A stretch of DNA of 5,129 nucleotides from Propionibacteriaceae bacterium (GTDB lineage: Bacteria; Actinomycetota; Actinomycetes; Propionibacteriales; Propionibacteriaceae): contig JAIRVA010000114.1 of the NCBI GenBank assembly GCA_031254155.1, positions 1 to 5,129 on the forward strand. The letters are read 5' to 3'. Shown here in pieces: positions 1 through 5,129 of the stretch (position 1 is its first letter; every line of letters begins with the position of its first letter). Below the pieces are notes generated by a model. It worked only from the letters and a program-made list of their open reading frames with translations, had not been told where the DNA came from and did no database searches. Position numbers and translations under genes: made by a program.

Positions 1-1629
1 CCCGCAGAACAACCACGTGTCCTGCAACACCATGCCGACCTCGCCGCGCAGCGCCGACCTGGGCACCGCCGTCGTGTCGACCCCGTCCAGCGTGATCGTC
101 CCCGCGTTCAGGTCGTAGAACCGCATGAGCAGGTTGACGAGCGTCGTCTTGCCGGCCCCCGTCGGCCCGACAATCGCGATCGTCTGGCCGGGCTTGGCGG
201 TCAGCGTCAGATCGGTGATGAGCGGCTTGTCCGGGTCGTACGAGAACACGACATCATCAAACCGCACCTCGCCCCGGATCGGCTGCGGGAGCGTGGCCCG
301 GCCATCCGGGGTCTGCTCCGGCTCGTCGATCACCTCGAAAACCCGCTCCGCCGACGCCACACCCGACTGCAACAAGTTCATCATCGACGCGATCTGGTTG
401 ATCGGCTGGGTGAACTGACGGGAGTACTGGATGAACGCCTGCACGTCGCCGAGCGTGATCTGGCCCGCGGCGACCCGCAGCCCGCCGATGACGGCGATCA
501 ACACGTACCCCAGGTTCGACACGAAACCCATGATCGGCATGATCGCGTTGGACAACGACTGCGCCCCGAACGCCGCTTCGTACAACTCCTGGTTCTTTTT
601 CGCGAACTCGGCCTCGACCTCGCGGTGGCGGCCGAAGACCTTGACGAGGGCGTGACCGGTGTACGCCTCCTCGACCAGGGAGTTGAGCTCACCCGTGTTC
701 GCCCAGACGGCGGCGAACTTCTTCTGGCTCCGCTTGGCGATTTGCATGACGGTGATGATCGAGACCGGGATGGTGAGGAGCGCGACCAGGGTCAGGACCC
801 ACGAGATGGTCAGCATCATGACGAGGACGCCGATGACCATCAGAACCGACTGGACGACCTGCTGCAGGGTCTGTTGCAACGACTGTGAGACGTTGTCGAT
901 GTCGTTGGTGACGCGGGAAAGCAGTTCGCCGCGCGGCTGGTGGTCGAAGTACGCCAGCGGCAGCGTGTCGAGCTTCTCCGCCACCTGCTGGCGCATGGCG
1001 TACACAGTCCGCTGGATGATGCCGTTGAGCATCCAGCCCATCACGATCATCAGGCCGGCCGCCACGACGTACAGCCCGAGGGCGAGCCCCAGCAACTCCG
1101 CGACGTGGGTGAAGTCGATGCCCACCCCGGGGGTGAAGTCGATGGCCTTCAGCATGTCGACCATCTGGCTCGGTACCGCCGACGACCCACCCGACTGGCT
1201 CATCGCGTTGATGATATTCATGACGTCATCGTGGGTCAGGTGGGCGGGATCGCAGCCCAGTTGCTGACAGAGCCCGGGCAGCGCGGCCTTGAGCTCAGGG
1301 TTGCCCAGCAGTTCGGAGCCGACGAGCTGGCCGAGGACGCCGGAGAAGATCGCGTTGGTGACGCGGCCGAGCAGCTTCGGGAGGTACACGTTGAGCGACA
1401 CCCCGGCCACACCGGTGATGAAGACGATGACCAGCCGCCCGATCTCGGGTTTGAGGTACGACAACAGGCGCTTCAGGCTCGGCCAGAAGTTGATCGCCTT
1501 CTCCGCCGGGGCGCGCCCCATCATCGGGCCGCCGTGACCCCGGCCGCCACGGCGCTGGGGGCCGTACTTCGGCCGCTCGTTGGCCTTCTTCGTCGTGTCC
1601 GCCGGGGCGGTGTGCTGGGTCTCGGTCAT
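1..1629 (-). CDS. ABC exporter half-subunit, probable catalytic partner (3' end beyond window)
   Basis: A membrane-embedded ABC exporter with fused transmembrane and ATPase domains, probably pairing with the gene upstream to pump a drug or lipid-like compound outward using ATP. The 543 visible residues show a charged Gly/Pro-rich cytoplasmic tail (1-45), a membrane domain (about 60-420) with hydrophobic stretches near 65-85, 178-200, 260-290 and 362-386, and the start of the nucleotide-binding domain (about 450 on). Walker A GPTGAGKT is at 488-495 and the Q-loop Gln at 536, in VLQDTWLF. The frame is open to the window edge, so signature, Walker B and switch His are not visible; roughly 80-130 residues should be missing. 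An enlarged loop between the first two membrane helices (about 95-175) carries CQQLGC (Cys121, Cys126). The ATG at 1629-1627 overlaps the upstream stop (ATGA) and follows GAGGAGG with 7-nt spacing. Family call is secure; substrate unknown. Confidence 0.96.
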   Translation of the reverse strand, partial: MTETQHTAPADTTKKANERPKYGPQRRGGRGHGGPMMGRAPAEKAINFWPSLKRLLSYLKPEIGRLVIVFITGVAGVSLNVYLPKLLGRVTNAIFSGVLGQLVGSELLGNPELKAALPGLCQQLGCDPAHLTHDDVMNIINAMSQSGGSSAVPSQMVDMLKAIDFTPGVGIDFTHVAELLGLALGLYVVAAGLMIVMGWMLNGIIQRTVYAMRQQVAEKLDTLPLAYFDHQPRGELLSRVTNDIDNVSQSLQQTLQQVVQSVLMVIGVLVMMLTISWVLTLVALLTIPVSIITVMQIAKRSQKKFAAVWANTGELNSLVEEAYTGHALVKVFGRHREVEAEFAKKNQELYEAAFGAQSLSNAIMPIMGFVSNLGYVLIAVIGGLRVAAGQITLGDVQAFIQYSRQFTQPINQIASMMNLLQSGVASAERVFEVIDEPEQTPDGRATLPQPIRGEVRFDDVVFSYDPDKPLITDLTLTAKPGQTIAIVGPTGAGKTTLVNLLMRFYDLNAGTITLDGVDTTAVPRSALRGEVGMVLQDTWLFCG

Positions 1630-3371
1630 GCGAGTGCCTCCTCGGCGGTCATCTGGGATTCGACGATTTCTTGGTACGTGGGGCAGTTCGCGAGGAGCTC
1701 CTCGTGGGTACCGGTACCGACGATTCCGCCGTCGTCCAGGACGACGATCTGGTCGGCGTGCCGGATGGTCGACACGCGTTGGGCGACGATCATGACGACC
1801 GCCTTCTCGGTCTCCGTCTCGAGGGCGGCCCGCAGGCGGGCGTCGGTCGCCACGTCGAGCGCCGAGAAGGAGTCGTCGAAGACGTAGATCTGGGGTTTGG
1901 CGACGAGCGCCCGGGCGATGGCGAGGCGCTGCCGCTGCCCGCCGGACACGTTCGTACCGCCCTGCGCCATCGGCTCGTCGAGCTTCTCCGGCATCTCGGA
2001 GACGAAGTCGGCCGCCTGGGCAACCTCCAGCGCGTGCCACAACTCGTCGTCGGTGGCCTGCGGATTGCCGTACCTGAGGTTCGTCGCGACGGTCCCGGAG
2101 AACAAGTACGGCTTCTGTGGCACCAACCCGATCCGGGACCACAACAGGTCCTCATCGAGGTCGCGGACGTCCACGCCGCAGAGCCGGACCGTCCCCTCCG
2201 TGGCGTCGTACAAGCGGGGCACGAGGTTGACCAGAGTGGTCTTGCCGGAGCCCGTGGCACCGATGATCGCCGTGGTCTGGCCGGGTTCCATGGTGAAGGT
2301 GATCCCGGAGATGACCGGCTCGGCGGCGCCCGAGTAGCGGAAGGCGACGTCCGTGAACGAGACATTGCCGGTGGCGGGGAGGGTGGTGACCGGGGCGGCC
2401 GGCTGCTGGACGGTCGATTCCTGGTCGAGCACCGCCATGATGCGCTTGGCGCAGACCGCCGCGCGCGGCACCATGATGATCATCATCGTCGCCATCATGA
2501 CGGACATGAGGATTTGCATGAGGTAGGTCAGGAAGGCCGTAATGCTGCCGATCTCCAGGTTGCCGGCGTCGACCTGCTTGGCGGCGAACCACATGACGCC
2601 CGCGCTGGAGAGGTTCAAGATGAACATGACCAGGGGGAACATCGTCATCATCAGGCGGCCGACGCCGACGCCGGTCTCCTTCAGGTCGGCGTTGGCCTTC
2701 TGGAAGCGCTGCGCTTCGTACGGCTCGCGGACGAAGGCCCTAACGACCCGGATGCCCGTGATGTGCTCGCGCAGGACGCGGTTGATCGTGTCGATGCGGG
2801 TCTGCATCTTCTCGAAGATCGGGCCCATGCGGGCGATGACGATCCCGGCCACGATGCCCAGCAGGCCGACGGCGGCCAGAATGATCCAGGACAGGCGCCA
2901 GGAGGTCCTGAGCGCCATGACCACGCCGCCGACCATGGTGATCGGGGCGCCGAGCAGGATGATGCAGGTCATGAGGACGAGCATCTGGACCTGTTGGACA
3001 TCGTTGCTGTTGCGCGTGATGAGCGACGGGGCGCCGAACTTGTTCACCTCGCGCGACGAGAAGCCCAGGACCCGCGTGAACAGCGCGCCGCGCGCATCCC
3101 GCCCGAAGGACATGGCCAGCCGCGAACCGAAGTAGACCGCGAAGACCTGGCAGACCGCCTGCCCGAGCGCCCACGCCAGCATGATCGCGCCGGTCCGCCA
3201 GATGTACCCCGTGTCACCCTTCGTCACACCGTTGTTGATGATGTCGGCGTTGAGCGTTGGCAGCATCAGCCCCGCGATCGCGGCGCCGAACTGCAGGGCG
3301 ATGACCACGAGGAGCCAGAGCCAGTACGGCTTGAGGAATCGGACCACCATCCGATTCAGTGGGTGTTTCAT
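1626..3371 (-). CDS. ABC exporter half-subunit with degenerate ATPase site
   Basis: A 581-residue fused membrane/ATPase ABC exporter subunit, a usual full length. The membrane domain (about 1-310) has hydrophobic segments near 16-38, 61-82, 128-152, 160-180, 241-262 and 276-301. The ATPase domain (about 335-581) has Walker A GATGSGKT (371-378), Q-loop Gln419, signature VSGGQ (475-479), Walker B IYVFDD (495-500), D-loop SALD (503-506) and switch loop VAQR (Gln531). Two catalytic positions deviate: residue 500, normally Glu, is Asp, and residue 531, normally His, is Gln. This pair of changes is the known hallmark of the non-hydrolysing half of heterodimeric exporters such as TM287/288, LmrCD and BmrCD. 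Its own signature is canonical, so it can complete the competent site formed with the partner's Walker motifs. The ATG start overlaps the repressor stop (ATGA) and follows GGAAGGAAA. The pump assignment is secure; drug as substrate is inferred from the repressor linkage. Confidence 0.97.
   Translation of the reverse strand: MKHPLNRMVVRFLKPYWLWLLVVIALQFGAAIAGLMLPTLNADIINNGVTKGDTGYIWRTGAIMLAWALGQAVCQVFAVYFGSRLAMSFGRDARGALFTRVLGFSSREVNKFGAPSLITRNSNDVQQVQMLVLMTCIILLGAPITMVGGVVMALRTSWRLSWIILAAVGLLGIVAGIVIARMGPIFEKMQTRIDTINRVLREHITGIRVVRAFVREPYEAQRFQKANADLKETGVGVGRLMMTMFPLVMFILNLSSAGVMWFAAKQVDAGNLEIGSITAFLTYLMQILMSVMMATMMIIMVPRAAVCAKRIMAVLDQESTVQQPAAPVTTLPATGNVSFTDVAFRYSGAAEPVISGITFTMEPGQTTAIIGATGSGKTTLVNLVPRLYDATEGTVRLCGVDVRDLDEDLLWSRIGLVPQKPYLFSGTVATNLRYGNPQATDDELWHALEVAQAADFVSEMPEKLDEPMAQGGTNVSGGQRQRLAIARALVAKPQIYVFDDSFSALDVATDARLRAALETETEKAVVMIVAQRVSTIRHADQIVVLDDGGIVGTGTHEELLANCPTYQEIVESQMTAEEALA
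1637..1643 (-). promoter_or_regulatory. Ribosome binding site of second ABC gene
   Basis: On the minus strand GAGGAGG is followed 7 nt later by the ATG at 1629-1627. It sits inside the last codons of the upstream ABC gene and supports this start and coupled translation across the ATGA overlap. Confidence 0.82.
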
Positions 3372-4036
3372 TCGGTTTCCTTCCGGTTTACAATCGCTCG
3401 TACGGCAAGCGTACGGACAAAGTCAGGGTTAGTGTCGGGGAACGCCGGGCGCATGATGAGCGAGGCGACGCCGACCGTCAAAACGTGGGTGGCGGCCGTC
3501 CGGACATCGACGGCGAGTTCGGGGGCGTTGGGGGCAAGCAGGCGCTCGATGGCTTCGCGGAGTTGGGCCGCCTGGCCGGCGACGTGGCGGAGCACGCGGT
3601 CGTGGAACGTCCGGGCGATGGGCGAGTCGGGGTGCGGACGGTCGAGAAACGCGCCTGGGCTGGGCGGCCAGGGTGGGCGCTCGCCGGCGGCACGCGGGCC
3701 ACGCCCCTTCACGGTCGCCATGAGGGTCTGGAACCGGCTCGCCGCTTCCTCCACGGTGTCCATCACTCGTCGTACCTTGTCCGCGAGCGGGAGTGTGGGA
3801 TCGATGGCGTCGATCTCGGCGATCAGGTCGGCTGGGTTGAGGTACGAGGCGGCCGCCTCGCGGAGCAACTCACCTTTAGTCGGGAAGGCCCGGAACAGGG
3901 TACCCTCAGCGACACCTGCCGCGTCCGCGATCCGCCGCGTCGAGATCAGGAAACCCTCCTCCGCGAGGAGTGGTACAGTGGCGGCGATGATATCCCGTCG
4001 TCGTTCTTCTACCGGTCTCGGTCGTGATCTGGCCAC
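3368..4036 (-). CDS. TetR-family transcriptional repressor of the exporter operon
   Basis: A 222-residue cytoplasmic one-component regulator. The N-terminal DNA-binding domain is typical: helix 1 near 10-27, then the helix-turn-helix TRRIADAAGVAEGTLFRAF (33-51) followed by PTKGELL (52-58). The C-terminal part (about 66-222) would hold the ligand pocket and dimer interface; it is not conserved enough to suggest a ligand, and 110-138 is a Pro/Arg/Gly-rich probable loop. The start is GTG (4036-4034): an in-frame TGA at 4063-4061 lies just upstream with no other start codon between, and any later start would cut into the DNA-binding domain. No Shine-Dalgarno sequence precedes it. It is first in the operon and its stop overlaps the next ATG. 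Inferred role: repress itself and the two ABC genes through the palindrome at 4050-4067, relieved by a compound the pump exports. Confidence 0.94.
   Translation of the reverse strand: MARSRPRPVEERRRDIIAATVPLLAEEGFLISTRRIADAAGVAEGTLFRAFPTKGELLREAAASYLNPADLIAEIDAIDPTLPLADKVRRVMDTVEEAASRFQTLMATVKGRGPRAAGERPPWPPSPGAFLDRPHPDSPIARTFHDRVLRHVAGQAAQLREAIERLLAPNAPELAVDVRTAATHVLTVGVASLIMRPAFPDTNPDFVRTLAVRAIVNRKETE
3376..3384 (-). promoter_or_regulatory. Ribosome binding site of first ABC gene
   Basis: On the minus strand GGAAGGAAA lies inside the 3' end of the repressor gene, with its AAGGA core 6 nt before the ATG at 3371-3369. It confirms this start and, with the ATGA overlap, supports translational coupling while still allowing independent initiation. 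Confidence 0.8.
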
Positions 4037-4042
4037 GGGAAA

Positions 4043-4072
4043 AGTGTAGTGAGTGAGTACTCACTCATGCAA
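4043..4072 (-). promoter_or_regulatory. Probable operon promoter giving a leaderless GTG mRNA
   Basis: On the minus strand, a -35-like TTGCAT (4072-4067) and a -10-like TACACT (4048-4043, TANNNT type) are 18 bp apart. Six bases after the -10 box comes the G of the repressor GTG start (4036), the usual distance to a transcription start. The sequence before GTG (CACTTTTCCC) contains no Shine-Dalgarno sequence. Together this suggests transcription starts on the start codon itself, a common arrangement in actinobacteria. The -35 match is weak (3 of 6), and I infer the transcription start from spacing only. Confidence 0.62.
4050..4067. promoter_or_regulatory. 18-bp perfect palindromic operator, presumed TetR-family binding site
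   Basis: TGAGTGAGTACTCACTCA is its own reverse complement over all 18 bp; the flanking bases (4049 G, 4068 T) break the symmetry. It ends 13 bp before the repressor start codon and exactly fills the spacer between the predicted -35 and -10 boxes, so a bound repressor dimer would block RNA polymerase. Length, symmetry and position beside a tetR-type gene fit autoregulation by that family. I saw only one copy in the window. Confidence 0.85.
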
Positions 4073-4133
4073 ATGGGCAAGTCGGCGTACCAAGGCGGCG
4101 GGGCAAAGTCGCCCGCGTGGGGGCCGGCCCTTT

Positions 4134-4158
4134 TCGGCGCGTTTTCATGCTTTCGCGG
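4134..4158 (+). repeat. 25-bp direct repeat, copy 1
   Basis: A 25-bp block starting TCGGCGCGTTTTCATG and ending CTTTCGCGG, identical base for base to 4299-4323 and 165 bp away. Both copies are flanked by unrelated sequence on the left. It is less GC-rich than its surroundings because of the TTTTCAT core. Function unknown. Confidence 0.9.
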
Positions 4159-4184
4159 GGTTGGGGGCGGCCACCCGGCCCCAC

Positions 4185-4232
4185 GGTACCGCGACCCCCC
4201 GGTACGGCGGCCCCCCGGTACCGCAATCCCAC
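4185..4232 (+). repeat. 16-bp tandem repeat, three units
   Basis: Three head-to-tail units begin at 4185, 4201 and 4217: GGTACCGCGACCCCCC, GGTACGGCGGCCCCCC and GGTACCGCAATCCCAC. Unit 2 matches unit 1 at 14 of 16 positions and unit 3 matches unit 1 at 13 of 16. The period is not a multiple of three, which argues against coding. It probably arose by replication slippage, and unit number may vary between strains. Confidence 0.75.
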
Positions 4233-4260
4233 ACAACCGCTCGGCTGGCACCGCCCCCGT

Positions 4261-4279
4261 CCGCGTTAGTATGAAAACG
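4261..4279 (-). repeat. Degenerate inverted third copy of the 25-bp repeat
   Basis: CCGCGTTAGTATGAAAACG matches the reverse complement of the 25-bp repeat at 16 of 19 positions, including the ATGAAAACG core. With 4305-4323 it makes a long imperfect hairpin with a 25-nt loop. The arm match is visible directly; whether it folds or acts as a protein site is unknown. Confidence 0.65.
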
Positions 4280-4298
4280 GCAACTTCTGCGCCGGTTG

Positions 4299-4323
4299 TC
4301 GGCGCGTTTTCATGCTTTCGCGG
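4299..4323 (+). repeat. 25-bp direct repeat, copy 2
   Basis: Perfect second copy of the block at 4134-4158. It also forms the right arm of an inverted repeat with the degenerate reversed copy at 4261-4279. A small GCGCCG/CGGCGC stem (4289-4294/4300-4305, 5-nt loop) is nested between the arms. Confidence 0.9.
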
Positions 4324-4375
4324 AGGAGTACGGGGGACGCCCGGCCGGGGGCCGGGGGTGGCCGGCCAGCAGAGT

Positions 4376-4519
4376 GACATGCCTTCGCACCGGCGGGCCG
4401 GGCCGGACAGGTGCAGGGCGGGTGCGAAACGGTGTCGCTGGTACTGCGGATATCGCCGACACGGTCTCGCACCCTCGTCAGCACCCCGGCCGGGCGCGGT
4501 ACGAGTGCGAAACAGTGTC
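4376..4519. repeat. Four operator-like 15-bp motifs in alternating orientation
   Basis: Copies read GTGCGAAGGCATGTC (minus, 4390-4376), GTGCGAAACGGTGTC (plus, 4422-4436), GTGCGAGACCGTGTC (minus, 4472-4458) and GTGCGAAACAGTGTC (plus, 4505-4519). Orientations alternate and centres are about 46, 36 and 47 bp apart. Copies 2-4 each contain an imperfect dyad close to GACACNGTGTC, a layout seen in TetR-type and similar operators. Copy 1 is the most diverged. They do not resemble the operon's own operator (4050-4067), so a different regulator would be involved. Function is inferred, not shown. Confidence 0.55.
4420..4474. other. Long imperfect hairpin from motif copies 2 and 3
   Basis: Arms 4420-4437 and 4457-4474 are complementary at 16 of 18 positions around a 19-nt loop. 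The hairpin is a consequence of two oppositely oriented copies of the 15-bp motif. It could form in RNA from either strand, but no T-run follows on either strand. Confidence 0.6.
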
Positions 4520-4786
4520 ACGCGGCCGGGGAGCAGGGTCAGATCGCGCTCCGCGTGTGGTTGGTCCCTCCGCTCCCCCGGACACCTTCCTTGGCCTCGG
4601 CCGCACAGGGCGGGGAAGAACTGTCTCCAAAAGAAGAACCTGGATTGTTCTCCCTGGTAATGGCGGTGTGCGTGGTAGGTGGTGGACTTCGGCGGGGTGC
4701 TGGGGTGCGTACTGGAACCTCTGCGGGGTACTCGTCTTGGTCGGCGGGTCTGGCCTGCCTCGCCGGGACCCACCCCACCTGTCCTC

Positions 4787-4817
4787 AGATTCTGAGGGCT
4801 GACCGCCCTCGGAATCT
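4787..4817. terminator. Strong hairpin, possible terminator without a U-tail
   Basis: Arms AGATTCTGAGGGC (4787-4799) and GCCCTCGGAATCT (4805-4817) pair at 12 of 13 positions around the 5-nt loop TGACC; the one mismatch is U-G compatible in plus-strand RNA. Neither strand has a T-run after the stem, so it would be a tailless terminator of the kind proposed in actinobacteria, or another RNA structure. Overlapping alternatives exist: a 15-bp palindrome CCTCAGATTCTGAGG (4783-4797) and a stem joining 4802-4807 to 4821-4826. Which gene it would serve is not visible. Confidence 0.4.
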
Positions 4818-5129
4818 TCCGGCGGTGGGGTACCCCCCCGGCGGGCGCGGCCGATTCCGGGGGTGCCAGTCGGGTTTCGCGGGCGGGTGCGGTTTGGTCT
4901 GGCCCCGGTTTTTTTGGGGGGCTGGCGGGCGGAACTGTACATTGTCGGCTCGGTCCTCTGTGCGCGCCGCATCGGGGGGAAAGTGGCTGGTACCCGGTGC
5001 CAGGGGGTGGGCCAGACAAGGTGAAACAGGGGGACCACCGACCAAGTCTTTCATAATGTGACAAAGGCAGACAGTGGGGCAGGGGGTCTGGGGCCAATTG
5101 CCCAAGTTGTGGCGCGACATTCGGGCATT

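Larger units (their letters stand above)
4068..5129. other. Gene-free, repeat- and hairpin-rich region upstream of the operon
   Basis: About 1.06 kb with no protein gene, tRNA or rRNA that I can support. Several frames stay open for 70-360 codons on both strands, but their products are Pro/Gly/Arg-rich or Gly/Ser-rich without any domain, mutually overlapping, and lack convincing ribosome binding sites. The left part (4130-4520) holds direct, tandem and alternating inverted repeats. The part from about 4660 rightward is strikingly G-rich on the plus strand (27 G to 13 C in 4681-4740; 26 G to 14 C in 4981-5040), with mononucleotide tracts and short palindromes. It may be a long intergenic spacer, the upstream control region of a gene beyond 5129, or a decayed remnant. 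Confidence 0.7.

Noticed and set aside
940..1887. 315-codon plus-strand open frame, plus shorter ones between 125 and 1795
   Set aside because: They are antisense to the two ABC genes, with His/Arg/Gly-biased products lacking recognisable motifs.
1671..4049. 792-codon open frame on the plus strand, antisense to the repressor and first ABC gene
   Set aside because: Its product is Asp/Gly/His/Arg-rich with no domain, and it mirrors two well-supported minus-strand genes. It is a GC-driven shadow.
4134..4323. Repeats as a CRISPR array
   Set aside because: Only two identical copies 165 bp apart and one inverted degenerate copy. Spacing and orientation do not fit CRISPR, and no cas gene is present.
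4903..4921. CCCCGG-T7-GGGGGG as a Rho-independent terminator
   Set aside because: The T-run (4909-4915) would lie in the loop, not after the stem.
5052..5057. CATAAT as a plus-strand -10 box
   Set aside because: No acceptable -35 hexamer at 16-19 bp and no gene downstream within the window.
4411..5061. 216-codon plus-strand open frame
   Set aside because: Gly/Ser-rich low-complexity product, no ribosome binding site, and it runs through hairpins and G-tracts.
4009..5097. 362-codon minus-strand open frame covering the gene-free region
   Set aside because: It overlaps the repressor start and the operator, is Pro/Arg-rich, has no domain, and contains the 25-bp repeats and the tandem repeat as coding sequence. 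Repeats in the same frame are expected one time in three by chance.
5041..5129. Possible tRNA or RNA gene at the right edge
   Set aside because: I could not find a cloverleaf, a T-loop consensus or an acceptor pairing on either strand.

Overview
The window looks like chromosomal DNA from a high-GC Gram-positive (actinobacterial) organism. The coding DNA is strongly G/C at third codon positions. The first gene has a GTG start with no Shine-Dalgarno sequence and a TANNNT-type -10 box right before it. All three genes resemble common actinobacterial drug-efflux families. I cannot name the genus from sequence alone.

Layout: everything coding lies on the minus strand and reads right to left. Positions 4072-4043 hold a promoter whose spacer is filled by a perfect 18-bp palindrome, the presumed operator. 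It drives a TetR-family repressor (4036-3368), then an ABC exporter half-subunit with degenerate ATPase residues (3371-1626), then a second ABC exporter half-subunit (1629 to beyond the left edge; 543 residues visible, cut just after the Q-loop). Both gene junctions are 4-bp ATGA overlaps, each with a good Shine-Dalgarno sequence inside the preceding gene, so the three genes form one translationally coupled operon.

How the genes fit together: the two ABC proteins most likely form a heterodimeric type IV exporter (LmrCD/BmrCD/TM287-288 type). The first subunit has Asp in place of the Walker B catalytic Glu and Gln in place of the switch-loop His, so it contributes one degenerate ATP site. The second should supply the competent catalytic residues, which lie outside the window. 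The repressor presumably binds the palindrome, controls itself and the pump, and is released by a compound that the pump exports. The inducer and substrate cannot be read from the sequence.

The right-hand 1.06 kb (4068-5129) has no gene I can support. The long open frames there are low-complexity products of GC-rich DNA. It is rich in structure instead: a perfect 25-bp direct repeat with an inverted degenerate third copy, a 16-bp tandem repeat, four operator-like 15-bp motifs in alternating orientation, a strong 13-bp-stem hairpin, and a G-rich plus strand. These are the least explained parts of the window. No clearly novel multi-gene system is visible.
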